This document shows, one piece after another, positions 18,280-26,919 of a stretch of 64,000 nt of DNA. Position 1 is the stretch's first letter; each line of letters starts with the position of its first letter. The position numbers and the translations under genes are program-made. The DNA lies in NCBI RefSeq assembly GCF_036346595.1, contig NZ_CP107834.1:1426001-1490000 (forward strand), given 5' to 3'. Under the pieces are notes generated by a model. It searched no databases. It worked only from the letters and a program-made list of their open reading frames with translations, and was not told the origin of the DNA. The stretch is from Streptomyces sp. NBC_00525 (GTDB lineage Bacteria > Actinomycetota > Actinomycetes > Streptomycetales > Streptomycetaceae).

Positions 18280-18972
18280 CTACACGTCGTCGAGCCCGCG
18301 CTCTATGGCGTACCGCACCAGCTCCACCCGGTTGTGCAGCTGGAGCTTGCCCAGGGTGTTCTGGACGTGGTTCTGCACGGTGCGGTGCGAGATGACGAGC
18401 CGTTCGGCGATCTGCTTGTACGAGAGCCCCTTGGCCACCAGCCGCAGCACCTCGGTCTCCCGGTCGGTCAGCTCCGGCGCCTTCGGCTCGTCGGAGGCGG
18501 CCGGGGCGGGCTCGGAGGCCAGCCTGCGGTACTCGCCGAGCACCAGTCCGGCCAGGCCGGGGGTGAAGACGGCGTCGCCCGCGGCGGTGCGGCGGACGGC
18601 GTCCGTCAGCTCGCGGGTGCTCGCCGACTTCATCAGATAGCCGGTGGCGCCGGACTTGACGGCCTCCAGGACGTCGGCGTGCTCGCCGCTGGCGGAGAGC
18701 ACCAGCACCCTGAGCCCCGGCTGGGTGCCCACGAGTTCCTTGCAGACCTGTACGCCGGGCATGCCGGGCAGGTTGAGGTCGAGGACCAGGACGTCCGGGG
18801 TGACGGCCCCGGCGCGGCGGACGGCCTGCGGTCCGTCGCCCGCGGTCGCCACCACGTCGAAGCCCGCCTCGGCGAGGTCGCGGGCGACGGCGTCGCGCCA
18901 CATCGGGTGGTCGTCGACCACCATCACCCTGATCGCCCGCTGCCCGGTGCCCTCTTCGTGTGCCGTGCTCAT
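18280..18972 (-). CDS. NarL/FixJ-family response regulator
   Basis: A 230-residue two-component regulator. The receiver domain (15-130) has DD at 20-21, phosphorylation site D65 in VLVLDLNLPGMPG and the lysine in GYLMKSAS. The C-terminal LuxR helix-turn-helix spans about 165-225 (LTDRETEVLRLVAKGLSYKQIAERL, then HRTVQNHVQNTLGKL). Its ATG overlaps the stop of the upstream histidine kinase gene (ATGA at 18969-18972), so the two are translationally coupled. The target genes are unknown. Confidence 0.93.
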   Translation of the reverse strand: MSTAHEEGTGQRAIRVMVVDDHPMWRDAVARDLAEAGFDVVATAGDGPQAVRRAGAVTPDVLVLDLNLPGMPGVQVCKELVGTQPGLRVLVLSASGEHADVLEAVKSGATGYLMKSASTRELTDAVRRTAAGDAVFTPGLAGLVLGEYRRLASEPAPAASDEPKAPELTDRETEVLRLVAKGLSYKQIAERLVISHRTVQNHVQNTLGKLQLHNRVELVRYAIERGLDDV

Positions 18973-20201
18973 CCGACCCTGCCCACCTTCCCCCGTGAAA
19001 CCTTCGGGACCTTCAGTTCGACTTCGGTGCCCTGGCCGGGCACCGAGATCAGTTCCGCCGTGCCGCCGAGGTCGCGCAGCCGGCCGCGGATCGACAGGGC
19101 GACGCCGAGCCGCCCCTCCCCCTCGGCCTGGGCGAGCCGCCCCTCGGGAATGCCGGGGCCGTCGTCCCGGACGGTCACGATCACCTCGTCCGGCCAGTCC
19201 TCCAGCAGAATCCACGCCTGCGCGTCCGGCCCGGCGTGCACCCGGACGTTGTCCAGGGCCGCGCCGACCGCCGCCGCCAGCTCCGCCGCCGCGGCGGTGG
19301 GCAGCGGCACCGGGGCGCCCGGCTCCGCGAAGCTGATCCGCGATCCGGCGTGCGGGGCGAGCAGCGTACGCAGATCGGTCTCGCCGCTCTCCCCGTCGCC
19401 GCGCTCGTCGTCGTCGACCTCGACGGTCCGTACGACGGCTCCCTCGGAGGCGTCCTCGGAGGTCCGGGTGGGGGGCACCAGGCCGCTGGAGACCAGGGTG
19501 CGCAGGGCGACCTCCTGCTCCCCGGCCATCCGGCCCAGCTCGGCCGCCTCGCCGCCGAGCGCGGCGCCGCGCCGCTGCACCATCGCCAGGACCTGGAGGA
19601 CGCTGTCGTGGATGTCGCGGGCCAGCCGTTCCCGTTCGCGGGTGGCGGCCTCGATCTCCAGGGCGCGGGCGAGGGTGCGCTCACTGGCGCGGGCGACCTC
19701 GACGACGTAGCCGATGGCGATGGAGGCGACCCAGACCAGCATCACGTTGTGCAGGGTGTCGCGGCTGGGCTCGCCGCGCTCGATGAGATTGGCGACGGCG
19801 ACCAGGCTGGAGGCGAAGCCGGCCCAGCGCCAGCCGCCCTTGATCGCGAAAGCCAGGACGGAGCCCGCGGTCCAGATCGACGGCAGGGTCGATCCGTCCA
19901 CCTCCTGCGCCTGGAGGTCGGCGAGCGGGGTGATGAGTATGCCGGTCATCGCGATGGCGAGGTCGATGCCGAGGAAGCCCCTGGTGCAGGCGGCGGCACT
20001 GGCCACCTTCGGCAGCGTGGCGAGCGTCCAGACGGTGAGCAGCGCGAGGAAGCCGATGGCGATCCAGGGCCGCTCGTACTCGTGCCGGGCGAAGACGGCG
20101 AGCAGCACCGCGTAGACCATCGTCAGGACGCGGTAGCCGCTCAGGGCGCGCCACAGCGGCTGCTCCACCGACATCCGTACCACGCGTACGCGTTTGACCA
20201 T
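18969..20201 (-). CDS. NarL-type sensor histidine kinase (MacS-like)
   Basis: A 410-residue sensor with about five membrane segments in residues 20-165 and almost no periplasmic domain. This is followed by a HisKA_3 dimerisation region, RLARDIHDSVLQVLAMVQRRG, whose histidine is near residue 190, and an HATPase_c domain with DNVRVHAG, VRDDGPGIPEG and LGVALSIRGRLRDLGG. A GGGGGAG ribosome binding site precedes the ATG. It resembles MacS-type kinases of actinobacteria. It forms a pair with the overlapping response regulator. An acidic insert (VEVDDDERGDGESGETD) near 265 is unusual. Confidence 0.9.
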   Translation of the reverse strand: MVKRVRVVRMSVEQPLWRALSGYRVLTMVYAVLLAVFARHEYERPWIAIGFLALLTVWTLATLPKVASAAACTRGFLGIDLAIAMTGILITPLADLQAQEVDGSTLPSIWTAGSVLAFAIKGGWRWAGFASSLVAVANLIERGEPSRDTLHNVMLVWVASIAIGYVVEVARASERTLARALEIEAATRERERLARDIHDSVLQVLAMVQRRGAALGGEAAELGRMAGEQEVALRTLVSSGLVPPTRTSEDASEGAVVRTVEVDDDERGDGESGETDLRTLLAPHAGSRISFAEPGAPVPLPTAAAAELAAAVGAALDNVRVHAGPDAQAWILLEDWPDEVIVTVRDDGPGIPEGRLAQAEGEGRLGVALSIRGRLRDLGGTAELISVPGQGTEVELKVPKVSRGKVGRVG

Positions 20202-20236
20202 GCTGTTCTCCCCCGTGCGGTGGACCGCCGCGCCGC

Positions 20237-20989
20237 TCAGGCGCCGTCGCCGTCCGCCTCCGTGCCCGCCGGCGTCTTCTTCGCGGCCTCGGCCCGGCGC
20301 TTGGCCTCGTCGGCGATCTGCCGCTTGGCGGCGGTCGCGTAGATGTCGACGTACTCCTGACCCGAGAGCTTCATGATCTCGTACATCACCTCGTCGGTCA
20401 CCGAGCGCAGGATGAAGCGGTCGCCGTCCATGCCGTGGTAGCGGCTGAAGTCGAGCGGCGCGCCGATCCGGATGCCGGGGCGCATCAGCTTGGGGACGAC
20501 CTGGCCGGGCGGCTGGATCTTCTCGGTGTCGATCATCGCGACGGGAATGACCGGGGCCCCGGTGGCCAGCGCGACCCGGGCGAGCCCGCCGGGCTTGCCC
20601 CGGTAGAGCCGGCCGTCCGGCGACCGGGTGCCCTCGGGGTAGATGCCGAAGAGGCCGCCGCCCTCGACGACCTGGATGCCCGCCCGGATCGCCGCCTCGC
20701 CGGCGCCGCGCGCGCCGGAGCGGTCCACGGGGAGCTGGCCGACGCCCTTGAAGAACGCGGCGGTGAGCTTGCCCTTGACGCCGGGCGCGGTGAAGTACTC
20801 GGCCTTCGCGATGAAGGTCACCTTGCGGTCCAGGACGGCGGGCAGGAAGAAGGAGTCCGAGAACGACAGATGGTTGCTGGCGAGGATCGCGGGCCCGCTC
20901 GCGGGGATGTTCTCCAGGCCCTCCACCCACGGCCTGAAGGCAAGCTTCAGCGACCCGCCGATGGCGAACTTCATTGCGCCGTAGATCAA
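20237..20989 (-). CDS. 1-acyl-sn-glycerol-3-phosphate acyltransferase (PlsC family)
   Basis: A 250-residue acyltransferase starting at TTG 20989, eight bases after AGGAGG. The catalytic H-x4-D motif is NHLSFSDSF near residue 39 and the glycerol-phosphate-binding motif is IYPEGTRSPDGRLYRGK near 114. A hydrophobic stretch VPVAMIDTE near 148 is typical. It acylates lysophosphatidate at the membrane. The C-terminal 35 residues are a charged, Ala-rich tail. It is upstream of the histidine kinase gene with a 35-base gap, so co-transcription is likely. Corresponds to the acyltransferase (Rv2182c-like) of the conserved neighbourhood. Confidence 0.9.
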   Translation of the reverse strand: MIYGAMKFAIGGSLKLAFRPWVEGLENIPASGPAILASNHLSFSDSFFLPAVLDRKVTFIAKAEYFTAPGVKGKLTAAFFKGVGQLPVDRSGARGAGEAAIRAGIQVVEGGGLFGIYPEGTRSPDGRLYRGKPGGLARVALATGAPVIPVAMIDTEKIQPPGQVVPKLMRPGIRIGAPLDFSRYHGMDGDRFILRSVTDEVMYEIMKLSGQEYVDIYATAAKRQIADEAKRRAEAAKKTPAGTEADGDGA

Positions 20990-21226
20990 CTCGGGTGCCT
21001 CCTGTGTGCTGTCCGACAGACCTTAACCCGAGGTGTCCCCGCGCCCTCCCTCCCGGCGCGGACGGGGCGTGGCACGGGACCCGGCCCGGACGGCGGCGCC
21101 CCGGCCGGTGACGGCCCTGGTCGGTGTCGGCCCGGTCGCGTACGGTGAAGTAATCCGCGCGCACTCCCGTACCCCCTTCCGCACACCCGTACGCTCCCCC
21201 GCGAGCCCCACGAACAGGAGACCCCG

Positions 21227-22012
21227 GTGCCGGTCCTTCCCGGAGCCGAGCCGTTCCGCCACGAGGGCGGAGAGGTCGGCGTCCTCCTCTGCCACGGATT
21301 CACCGGCTCCCCGCAGTCGCTGCGCCCCTGGGCCGATCATCTGGCCGAGCGCGGTCTGACGGTGTCGCTGCCGCTGCTGCCGGGGCACGGCACGCGCTGG
21401 CAGGACATGCAGGTGACCGGCTGGCAGGACTGGTACGCGGAGGTGGACCGGGAGCTGCGCGGGCTGCTGGAGCGCTGTGCGCGGGTCTTCGTCTTCGGGC
21501 TGTCCATGGGCGGTGCGCTGGCGCTGCGGCTGGCCGCCAAGCACGGGGACGCGGTCGCCGGTCTGGTGCTCGTCAACCCGGCCAACAAGGTGCACGGCCT
21601 CGCGGCGCACGCGCTGCCGGTGGTCCGCCATCTGGTGCCGACGACGAAGGGGCTGGCCAGTGACATCGCGCTGGAGGGCGCGGTCGAGGTGGGCTACGAC
21701 CGGGTGCCGCTGCACGCGGCGTACTCGGTGCGCAGGTTCTTCCGGCTGGTCGACGCCGATCTGCCGCAGGTGACCCAGCCGCTCCTGCTGCTGCACAGCC
21801 CGCAGGACCATGTGGTGCCGCCCGCCGACTCGGCGCGCATCCTGGGCCGGGTCTCCTCGACGGATGTCCGTGAGGTCCTGCTGGAACAGAGCTACCACGT
21901 GGCGACGTTGGACCATGATGCGAAGCGGATCTTCGACGAGAGTCATGCGTTCATCGGCCGCCTCGCTCCGAGCGGACAGGACGCGGAGAAGGGGAGCACG
22001 TCCGGTGGCTGA
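21227..22012 (+). CDS. Alpha/beta hydrolase, carboxylesterase family
   Basis: A 261-residue alpha/beta hydrolase starting at GTG 21227 after an ACAGGAG site. The oxyanion segment LLCHGFTGSPQSL lies near residue 20, the nucleophile serine in the elbow GLSMGGALAL near 88, the acid in LLHSPQDHVVP near 188, and the histidine in SYHVATLDHD near 222. The pattern matches Est30-like monoacylglycerol lipases or carboxylesterases. The natural substrate is unknown. The stop overlaps the start of the next gene by eight bases, so the two are coupled. Confidence 0.88.
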   Translation: MPVLPGAEPFRHEGGEVGVLLCHGFTGSPQSLRPWADHLAERGLTVSLPLLPGHGTRWQDMQVTGWQDWYAEVDRELRGLLERCARVFVFGLSMGGALALRLAAKHGDAVAGLVLVNPANKVHGLAAHALPVVRHLVPTTKGLASDIALEGAVEVGYDRVPLHAAYSVRRFFRLVDADLPQVTQPLLLLHSPQDHVVPPADSARILGRVSSTDVREVLLEQSYHVATLDHDAKRIFDESHAFIGRLAPSGQDAEKGSTSGG

Positions 22013-22673
22013 ACACGACGCGGAGCGCGCGGGCAGCGAGGAGGAGCGCGAGCCGCTCCCCGTGGAGGGGGCGGCCGTCGCCGACGACGACGGCAGTGGT
22101 GGTGCGGCGCCCGAGGCTCCGGCCGCGCCGGCCGCCGCCGAGCCGGAGGGGCCGCTCGACGAGGAGGCCGCCTGGCGGGCCATCGTCGAGGGGTACGGGC
22201 AGGAGCCGCCGGACCCGCCGGGCGCGCGGCCCTTCCGGTCGGTCGAGGACCTGGCCATGCGGGAGGACGGTCCGCTGACCGGCCCGGCGCCGGACAAGGG
22301 CCTCGACAAGAAGCCGCCGAAGAAGCCGGACCGGCCGCTGGGCAGTTCCGTGGTGTTCGCGCCGGGCGTCGGCCCGCGCGACTACGAGCCGACCGACCCG
22401 GACGGTGCCGGCGGGAGCGACGACGAGGGGCACTTCGTGCCGCCGGAGCCGCCGCCGCTGCCGGAGGCGGACGTCACCACGAAGTTCGGCTGGCTGGGGG
22501 TGATCGGCGGTCCGCTGCTGATGCTGCTCGCGGTGCTGCTGTCCTGGGACATGACCTGGTGGCTGACGACGTTGTGCGTCGGCGGCTTCCTGGGCGGTTT
22601 CGTGACGCTGGTGGCCCGGATGAACCCCGGTGACGACGCAGACGACGACCCCGGCCGGGGCGCGGTGGTCTGA
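22005..22673 (+). CDS. Acidic protein with two C-terminal transmembrane helices
   Basis: A 222-residue protein starting at GTG 22005, inside the end of the esterase gene. Residues 1-155 are acidic and rich in Glu, Ala, Pro and Asp with little predicted structure, apart from a short conserved-looking stretch DEEAAWRAIVEGYGQEPPD near 47-65. Residues about 160-205 contain two hydrophobic helices (WLGVIGGPLLMLLAVLLSW and WWLTTLCVGGFLGGFVTLVA). No known domain was recognised. It would sit in the membrane with a disordered cytoplasmic N terminus. Confidence 0.8.
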   Translation: MAEHDAERAGSEEEREPLPVEGAAVADDDGSGGAAPEAPAAPAAAEPEGPLDEEAAWRAIVEGYGQEPPDPPGARPFRSVEDLAMREDGPLTGPAPDKGLDKKPPKKPDRPLGSSVVFAPGVGPRDYEPTDPDGAGGSDDEGHFVPPEPPPLPEADVTTKFGWLGVIGGPLLMLLAVLLSWDMTWWLTTLCVGGFLGGFVTLVARMNPGDDADDDPGRGAVV

Positions 22674-22674
22674 G

Positions 22675-22695
22675 CCGGCCGGCGCGACCGGCCGG
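22675..22695. terminator. Bidirectional terminator
   Basis: 8-bp perfect stem CCGGCCGG/CCGGCCGG with a five-base loop between two convergent genes. Confidence 0.6.
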
Positions 22696-22696
22696 T

Positions 22697-23455
22697 TCAG
22701 CCGGCCGCCGGCACCCGGAGCGCGGCCAGCACCGGCAGATGGTCGGTCGCGGCCCGCAGGTCGGCGTCCCGCACACCGGGCAGCCCGCTGGGCACCCCGC
22801 AGCCGAGGACCTCGATGCCGCCGGTGGCGAGTACGGCGTCGATCCGGCGGCGCGGGTCGTGCGCGGGGAAGGTGTACTCGCCGCCCCGCGGCCTCGTCTC
22901 CCAGCAGTCCTGGTAGCGGCCGGCCAGCAGCCGGAAGGCCCGCCCGCTGGGTACGTCGTTGAGGTCGCCGCCGACGACGGCGTGCTCCGTGCCGAGCGCG
23001 TCCACGCTCTCCACCAGCCGTTCGGCCTGGGCGAACCGCTCCTGGCGCTGGAGGCTGAGGTGGCAGCTCAGCACGCCGAGCCGGGCGCCAGCGAACCGGA
23101 CCGCGGCGGTGGCGAAACCCCTGCGGTGCAGTCCCGGAGTGCGCGGCAGCAGGATGTCCTCGGTGCGTTCCACGGTGGCCCGCAGCGAGCACAGCAGCAG
23201 CGGCCCGGCGGCGGTGGCGCCCCCCGAGAGGACGACCAGGTCGGTGGCGGCGGCGAGCCGGGCGGCGTACTTGCGCCAGCGGAAGAAGCGCGGCGCCTCC
23301 TGGACGAGGACCAGGTCGGGGGCGCAGGCGCGGATGACCCGGGCGAGGGCGGCGCGGTCGTCACGCATCGAGCGGATGTTGTAGCTGAGCACTCTGACGA
23401 CGGCCGCGCCGTCCTGCTCGGTACGGGAGGCGGGCAGCGACGTCATCGTGGCCAT
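22697..23455 (-). CDS. Endonuclease/exonuclease/phosphatase-family protein
   Basis: A 252-residue EEP-fold hydrolase. Motifs in order: VLSYNIRSM near residue 22 (metal-site Asn), LVLVQEAPRF near 48 (metal-site Glu), GVLSCHLSLQRQERFAQAERLV near 125, VVGGDLNDVPSGRAFRLLAG near 160 (Asp and Asn), RRIDAVLATG near 205 and the catalytic His in ATDHLPVLA near 238. The substrate could be a nucleic acid or a phospholipid headgroup. No signal peptide is seen. The start was taken as ATG 23455; ATG 23446 is an alternative. Confidence 0.85.
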   Translation of the reverse strand: MATMTSLPASRTEQDGAAVVRVLSYNIRSMRDDRAALARVIRACAPDLVLVQEAPRFFRWRKYAARLAAATDLVVLSGGATAAGPLLLCSLRATVERTEDILLPRTPGLHRRGFATAAVRFAGARLGVLSCHLSLQRQERFAQAERLVESVDALGTEHAVVGGDLNDVPSGRAFRLLAGRYQDCWETRPRGGEYTFPAHDPRRRIDAVLATGGIEVLGCGVPSGLPGVRDADLRAATDHLPVLAALRVPAAG

Positions 23456-23493
23456 GCGCCCACGATACGGCGGACGCCCGCCGCTCCTCGGTC

Positions 23494-23552
23494 GTGTCCG
23501 CGAAGTGTCACCTGGCCCGCCCTTCGGGCGGACGGTGACACTTCGCGGACAC
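23494..23552 (-). terminator. Large nested hairpin after glkA
   Basis: Perfect 19-bp stem (23494-23512 with 23534-23552) enclosing a smaller CCCGCCC/GGGCGG hairpin. It lies 47 bases beyond the glkA stop and is probably its terminator. Confidence 0.75.
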
Positions 23553-23598
23553 TCCCTGGGCGCGACGGGCGTCCGGTGGTTCCGGTGGGGTGGGCGGG

Positions 23599-24540
23599 TC
23601 AGCCCTGGCGGGCCAGGTCCGCCGCGCCCACGAGCCCTGCCTTGCCGCCGAGTTGGGCGGCGAGCACCTGGGCGTGCGGGCGCCACTCGCCGCCGATCAG
23701 CCAGCGGCGGAACGACTTGCGGATGGGGCCGAGGACCAGCTCGCCCTCGTCCGAGACGCCGCCGCCGACGATGAAGGCGGAGGGGTCGAACAGGGAGGCC
23801 AGGTCGGCGAGTCCGGCGCCGGCCCAGCGGGCCAGCTCGCGGAACGAGTCGACGGCCACCGGGCAGCCCTGGCGGGCGGCCTCGCTGATGTGCTTGCCCT
23901 CGATGCCGTCCACCGTGCCGTCGCCGAGCGCCAGCAGGATCGTGGCGTTCTCCGGGGTGGCGTTGGCGCGCTGCTTCGCGTAGCGGACGAGGGCGCGGCC
24001 GGAGGCGTACTGCTCCCAGCAGCCCTGGCTGCCGCAGCCGCAGAGCAGCCCGTCCGGGACGACCCGGATGTGGCCGAATTCGGCGGCCACGCCGAAGCGT
24101 CCGCGGCGCAGCTTGTTGCCGATGATGATGCCGCCGCCCAGGCCGGTGCCCAGGGTGATGCAGATGACGTCGTCGTGGCCCTGGCCGGCGCCGAAGCGGT
24201 ATTCGCCCCAGGCGGCCGCGTTGGCATCGTTCTCGACGACGACCGGGAGGCCGACGCGCTGCTCGACCTTGTCCTTGAGCGGCTCGTGGCGCCAGTTGAT
24301 GTTGGGTGCGAACAGTACGGTGGCACGCTTGTCGTCGACGTATCCGGCCGCGCCGATGCCGACCGCCTCGATGGCATGTCCCTCGCTGGCGCCGGAGACG
24401 GCCGCCGCGATCGCGTCCACGATGCCTTCGGCGGTCGGCGGGGTCGGGACCTTGAAGGTCGAGAGGATCTGGCCCTCTTCGTCGACCACTCCAGCTGCGA
24501 TCTTCGTGCCGCCGATATCGACGCCGATGGTGAGTCCCAT
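23599..24540 (-). CDS. glkA: Glucokinase GlkA (ROK family)
   Basis: A 313-residue ROK-family glucokinase. The ATP-binding DIGGTKIAAGVV lies at residues 8-19, glucose-contact VENDANAAAWGEY near 102, TLGTGLGGGII near 129, EFGHIRVVP with the catalytic region near 154, and the structural zinc-binding CGCGSQGCWEQYASGRAL near 167. In S. coelicolor this kinase is central to glucose repression as well as glycolysis. It lies 74 bases downstream of the DUF5304 gene, and the two keep this order in streptomycetes. Confidence 0.96.
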   Translation of the reverse strand: MGLTIGVDIGGTKIAAGVVDEEGQILSTFKVPTPPTAEGIVDAIAAAVSGASEGHAIEAVGIGAAGYVDDKRATVLFAPNINWRHEPLKDKVEQRVGLPVVVENDANAAAWGEYRFGAGQGHDDVICITLGTGLGGGIIIGNKLRRGRFGVAAEFGHIRVVPDGLLCGCGSQGCWEQYASGRALVRYAKQRANATPENATILLALGDGTVDGIEGKHISEAARQGCPVAVDSFRELARWAGAGLADLASLFDPSAFIVGGGVSDEGELVLGPIRKSFRRWLIGGEWRPHAQVLAAQLGGKAGLVGAADLARQG

Positions 24541-24614
24541 GAATCCCTCAGTTCCGGTCGAGCCCCGCTGAGCCCACCGTACCCGAGCCGGGGCCCCGCC
24601 CCGGACGGCACCGG

Positions 24615-25070
24615 TCAGTCCAAGTCGATGTGTTCGCCCGCTCCGGACCCTTCGTCCCGAGGGCCGGACGGGTCCTCCGCCTTCTTTTCGCTGCCCGCCG
24701 GGTCCCCGGCCCCCCGGGTCCAGCGGCCTTCCTGGCTCTGGACGGCGGAGCGGTAGGCGGCGAGCAGTTCACCGCCGGCGGCGGCGAGGTGATCGAAAAC
24801 GTCTGGATTGCGTTCGATGACGGGCTCGACGGCCGCCTTGGCCTGCTGGATGACCTGCTGCACGGCGCCCTGCGCGGCGAGCCCGAGGAGCGGCGCCTGG
24901 AAGGAGCCCAGCTTGTCGGCCACCGCGTCCATCAGCTTGCGCAGCTCCTCGGCGGCGGAGCCGGGCGGCGGTCCGTAGGCGGCGCGGCGGCGGGCCCGTT
25001 CGGCGGCGAGGTCCTCGGCGCACGCCTGCGCCCACGCGTCCTCGTCGGGGCGGTCGGTGGCTTCGCTCAT
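24615..25070 (-). CDS. DUF5304 protein (SCO2127-like)
   Basis: A 151-residue soluble, largely helical protein with an acidic C-terminal tail ending in GEHIDLD. Conserved stretches are DAWAQACAEDLAAERARRRAAYG near the N terminus, SAAEELRKLMDAVADKLG near 38 and AAVEPVIERNPDVFDHLAAAG near 79. It matches the DUF5304 family, known mainly from streptomycetes. The S. coelicolor member next to glkA has been studied in connection with glucose repression; its mechanism is unclear. Position directly upstream of glkA on the same strand supports joint expression. Confidence 0.85.
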   Translation of the reverse strand: MSEATDRPDEDAWAQACAEDLAAERARRRAAYGPPPGSAAEELRKLMDAVADKLGSFQAPLLGLAAQGAVQQVIQQAKAAVEPVIERNPDVFDHLAAAGGELLAAYRSAVQSQEGRWTRGAGDPAGSEKKAEDPSGPRDEGSGAGEHIDLD

Positions 25071-25152
25071 GGCGGACTCCTGCGACGTCGTGGCCGGCGG
25101 CCCGGCCTGCCGGACACGTACCTTCGACGTTACCCGAACGGTGGTACGGCGT

Positions 25153-26349
25153 TCAGCCCGTCCGGGGCCAGAGCGCGGGGTCGGGGGTGAAGCGGACCCG
25201 CAGCACCCCGTCGGTGAGGGCGGCGCCGGAGACGGTGCAGCGGCGCAGCGCGGGCTCCAGCGGCACGATGCGGTGGAAGGGCCCGGCGGTCAGCAGGAGT
25301 TCGCCGCCGCGCCGGACCAGCTGGAGGTCCTTCTTGACGGCGCCGGGCAGCGGCAGGCACCAGACGAGGGTCCCGTCGCCGTCCGGTCCGCCGGTCTCCT
25401 CGACCCACCAGGGGTCCGCGGCCCTGCCGTCCTTCCCGGCGGGCGGTACGGCGAGCGCGCCGTCCTCGCCTGCGAGGTCCAGCAGGTCGGCGGGGCCCTG
25501 CGGGTCGCGTCCGAGGTGGGCCAGGGGCACGGGGGCGTGCCCCTCGTCGCGCCAGTGGGCGACGGCCTTCTCCTGCTGGGCGGCGAGCGCGGCGAGGAAC
25601 GGGTCCGCGGAGTGGCCGGGGAGCATCCGGTTGGCGATCAGGGCGTCGGTGCGCAGGCCGTGCAGGGCGAGGCCGGTGCGGGCGGTGCGCAGGGCGTCGG
25701 CGGCGGCCGGGCCGGGTTCGGCGACCAGCCGCAGCGTGGTGGCCCGGTCCTCGATCAGTTCCTGGACGCGGGCCAGTTCGGCGTCGCGCCGGTCGGCGGC
25801 CTCGTACAGCCACTGGGCGGGCATGGGCACCCCGGCCAGCTGGGCGAGCATGGGGCGCAGGGCGCGGGCGGCCTGGCGTTCGGGGGGCAGCAGCCGGCGC
25901 AGGTAGCGGCGGAGCTGTCCGGGCAGGGCGAGCAGGGCGAGGGCTTCGCGCAGGGGCGGCAGATCGACGACGAGGAGGTCGTGGCCGTTGCGGGACCAGT
26001 CACCGCGGGCGGCGCGGGCGAGCGTGTGGAGCAGGGCGAGTTCGGCGCTGCCGGGGAGTTCGGTCAGCTCCTCGCCGTCCAGCGGGTTGCCGCCGAGGAG
26101 GTCGAGGACGGTGGTCAGCTTCTCCTGGAGGGCCAGGAGCTCGGCGCGGAAGTGGGCGCCGGAGTCGATCCGGACGGCCTGGAGGCCGTCGCCGACCGGG
26201 GTGGGCTCGGTGGCGTCGGGGAAGCCGGGTATCGGGTCGGCGGTGATCAGCAGGGGGCGGGCGCCGGTGCGGGCCGCGGCGAGCGCGGTCGCCGCGGCGA
26301 CGGTGGTACGGCCCGCACCGCCGGGTCCGGTGACCAGGACCGTACGCAC
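25153..26349 (-). CDS. ArsA-like P-loop ATPase with altered Walker A
   Basis: A 398-residue deviant-Walker ATPase resembling ArsA/Get3 proteins. The N-terminal P-loop reads VTGPGGAGRTTVAAATALAAA: the family pattern G-K-G-G-x-G-K-T has Pro for the intermonomer signature lysine and Arg for the P-loop lysine. A switch-like DLLVVDLPPLREALALLALP lies near 152, and a helical region with PMLAQLAGVP follows. The last 90 residues form a beta-rich C-terminal domain (GAVKKDLQLVRRGGELLL). It starts four bases after the START-fold gene stop. The family sits in the equivalent place in mycobacteria (Rv2184c/Rv2185c). Confidence 0.82.
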   Translation of the reverse strand: MRTVLVTGPGGAGRTTVAAATALAAARTGARPLLITADPIPGFPDATEPTPVGDGLQAVRIDSGAHFRAELLALQEKLTTVLDLLGGNPLDGEELTELPGSAELALLHTLARAARGDWSRNGHDLLVVDLPPLREALALLALPGQLRRYLRRLLPPERQAARALRPMLAQLAGVPMPAQWLYEAADRRDAELARVQELIEDRATTLRLVAEPGPAAADALRTARTGLALHGLRTDALIANRMLPGHSADPFLAALAAQQEKAVAHWRDEGHAPVPLAHLGRDPQGPADLLDLAGEDGALAVPPAGKDGRAADPWWVEETGGPDGDGTLVWCLPLPGAVKKDLQLVRRGGELLLTAGPFHRIVPLEPALRRCTVSGAALTDGVLRVRFTPDPALWPRTG

Positions 26350-26353
26350 GCGG

Positions 26354-26803
26354 TCAGCCCTTCGGGACGGACTCGACGCGCTTCTTCAGGCCGGCGAGCG
26401 CCCGGTCGATGATGACCTTCTCGGCCTTGCGCTTGATCATGCCGAGCATCGGGATCTTGACGTCCACGGTCAGCCGGTAGGTGACCTCGGTGCGGTCGCC
26501 CTTGCCGAGGGGGGCGAGCGCGTAGGAGCCGTCGATGGCGCGGAGCATCTGCGACTTGACCAGGGTCCAGCTGACCTCGTAGTCGCCGATCCAGGTGTAG
26601 GCGAGGGTGTGGTCGTCCTTGATCGCTCCGGCGTCCAGGACGAGGCGGACCTTCTCGGCGCGGCCGCGGTCGTCGGTGCCGAGGACCTCGGCCTCCTTGA
26701 CCTCGCCGGTCCATTCCGGGTAGCGGTCGAAGTCGGCGATCACAGCCATGACGTCGGCCGGTGCCGCCTCGATCGTGATGCTCGAGCTGGTGTGTTCAGC
26801 CAT
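26354..26803 (-). CDS. SRPBCC/START-fold (polyketide cyclase-like) protein
   Basis: A 149-residue protein of the SRPBCC lipid-binding fold. Family features are SSSITIEAAPADVMAVIADFDRYPEW at residues 6-31, then EVLGTDDRGRAEKVRL and the long C-terminal helix region MLGMIKRKAEKVIIDRALAGLKKRVE that closes the hydrophobic cavity. The ligand is unknown. It is immediately followed (four bases) by the ArsA-like ATPase gene, so the two are likely functional partners. The M. tuberculosis counterpart would be Rv2185c. Confidence 0.88.
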   Translation of the reverse strand: MAEHTSSSITIEAAPADVMAVIADFDRYPEWTGEVKEAEVLGTDDRGRAEKVRLVLDAGAIKDDHTLAYTWIGDYEVSWTLVKSQMLRAIDGSYALAPLGKGDRTEVTYRLTVDVKIPMLGMIKRKAEKVIIDRALAGLKKRVESVPKG

Positions 26804-26919
26804 CGCTGTGGCCCTCCAGTGCGGTGTACCGGTCCGTCGGCAGTGCCTGCCGCCAGAAGGCTATCGCGTGCGTCCGGCGGCCCGTCCCAGGGTCCGCCCG
26901 GCGGTCCCGGGGAGGGGGT

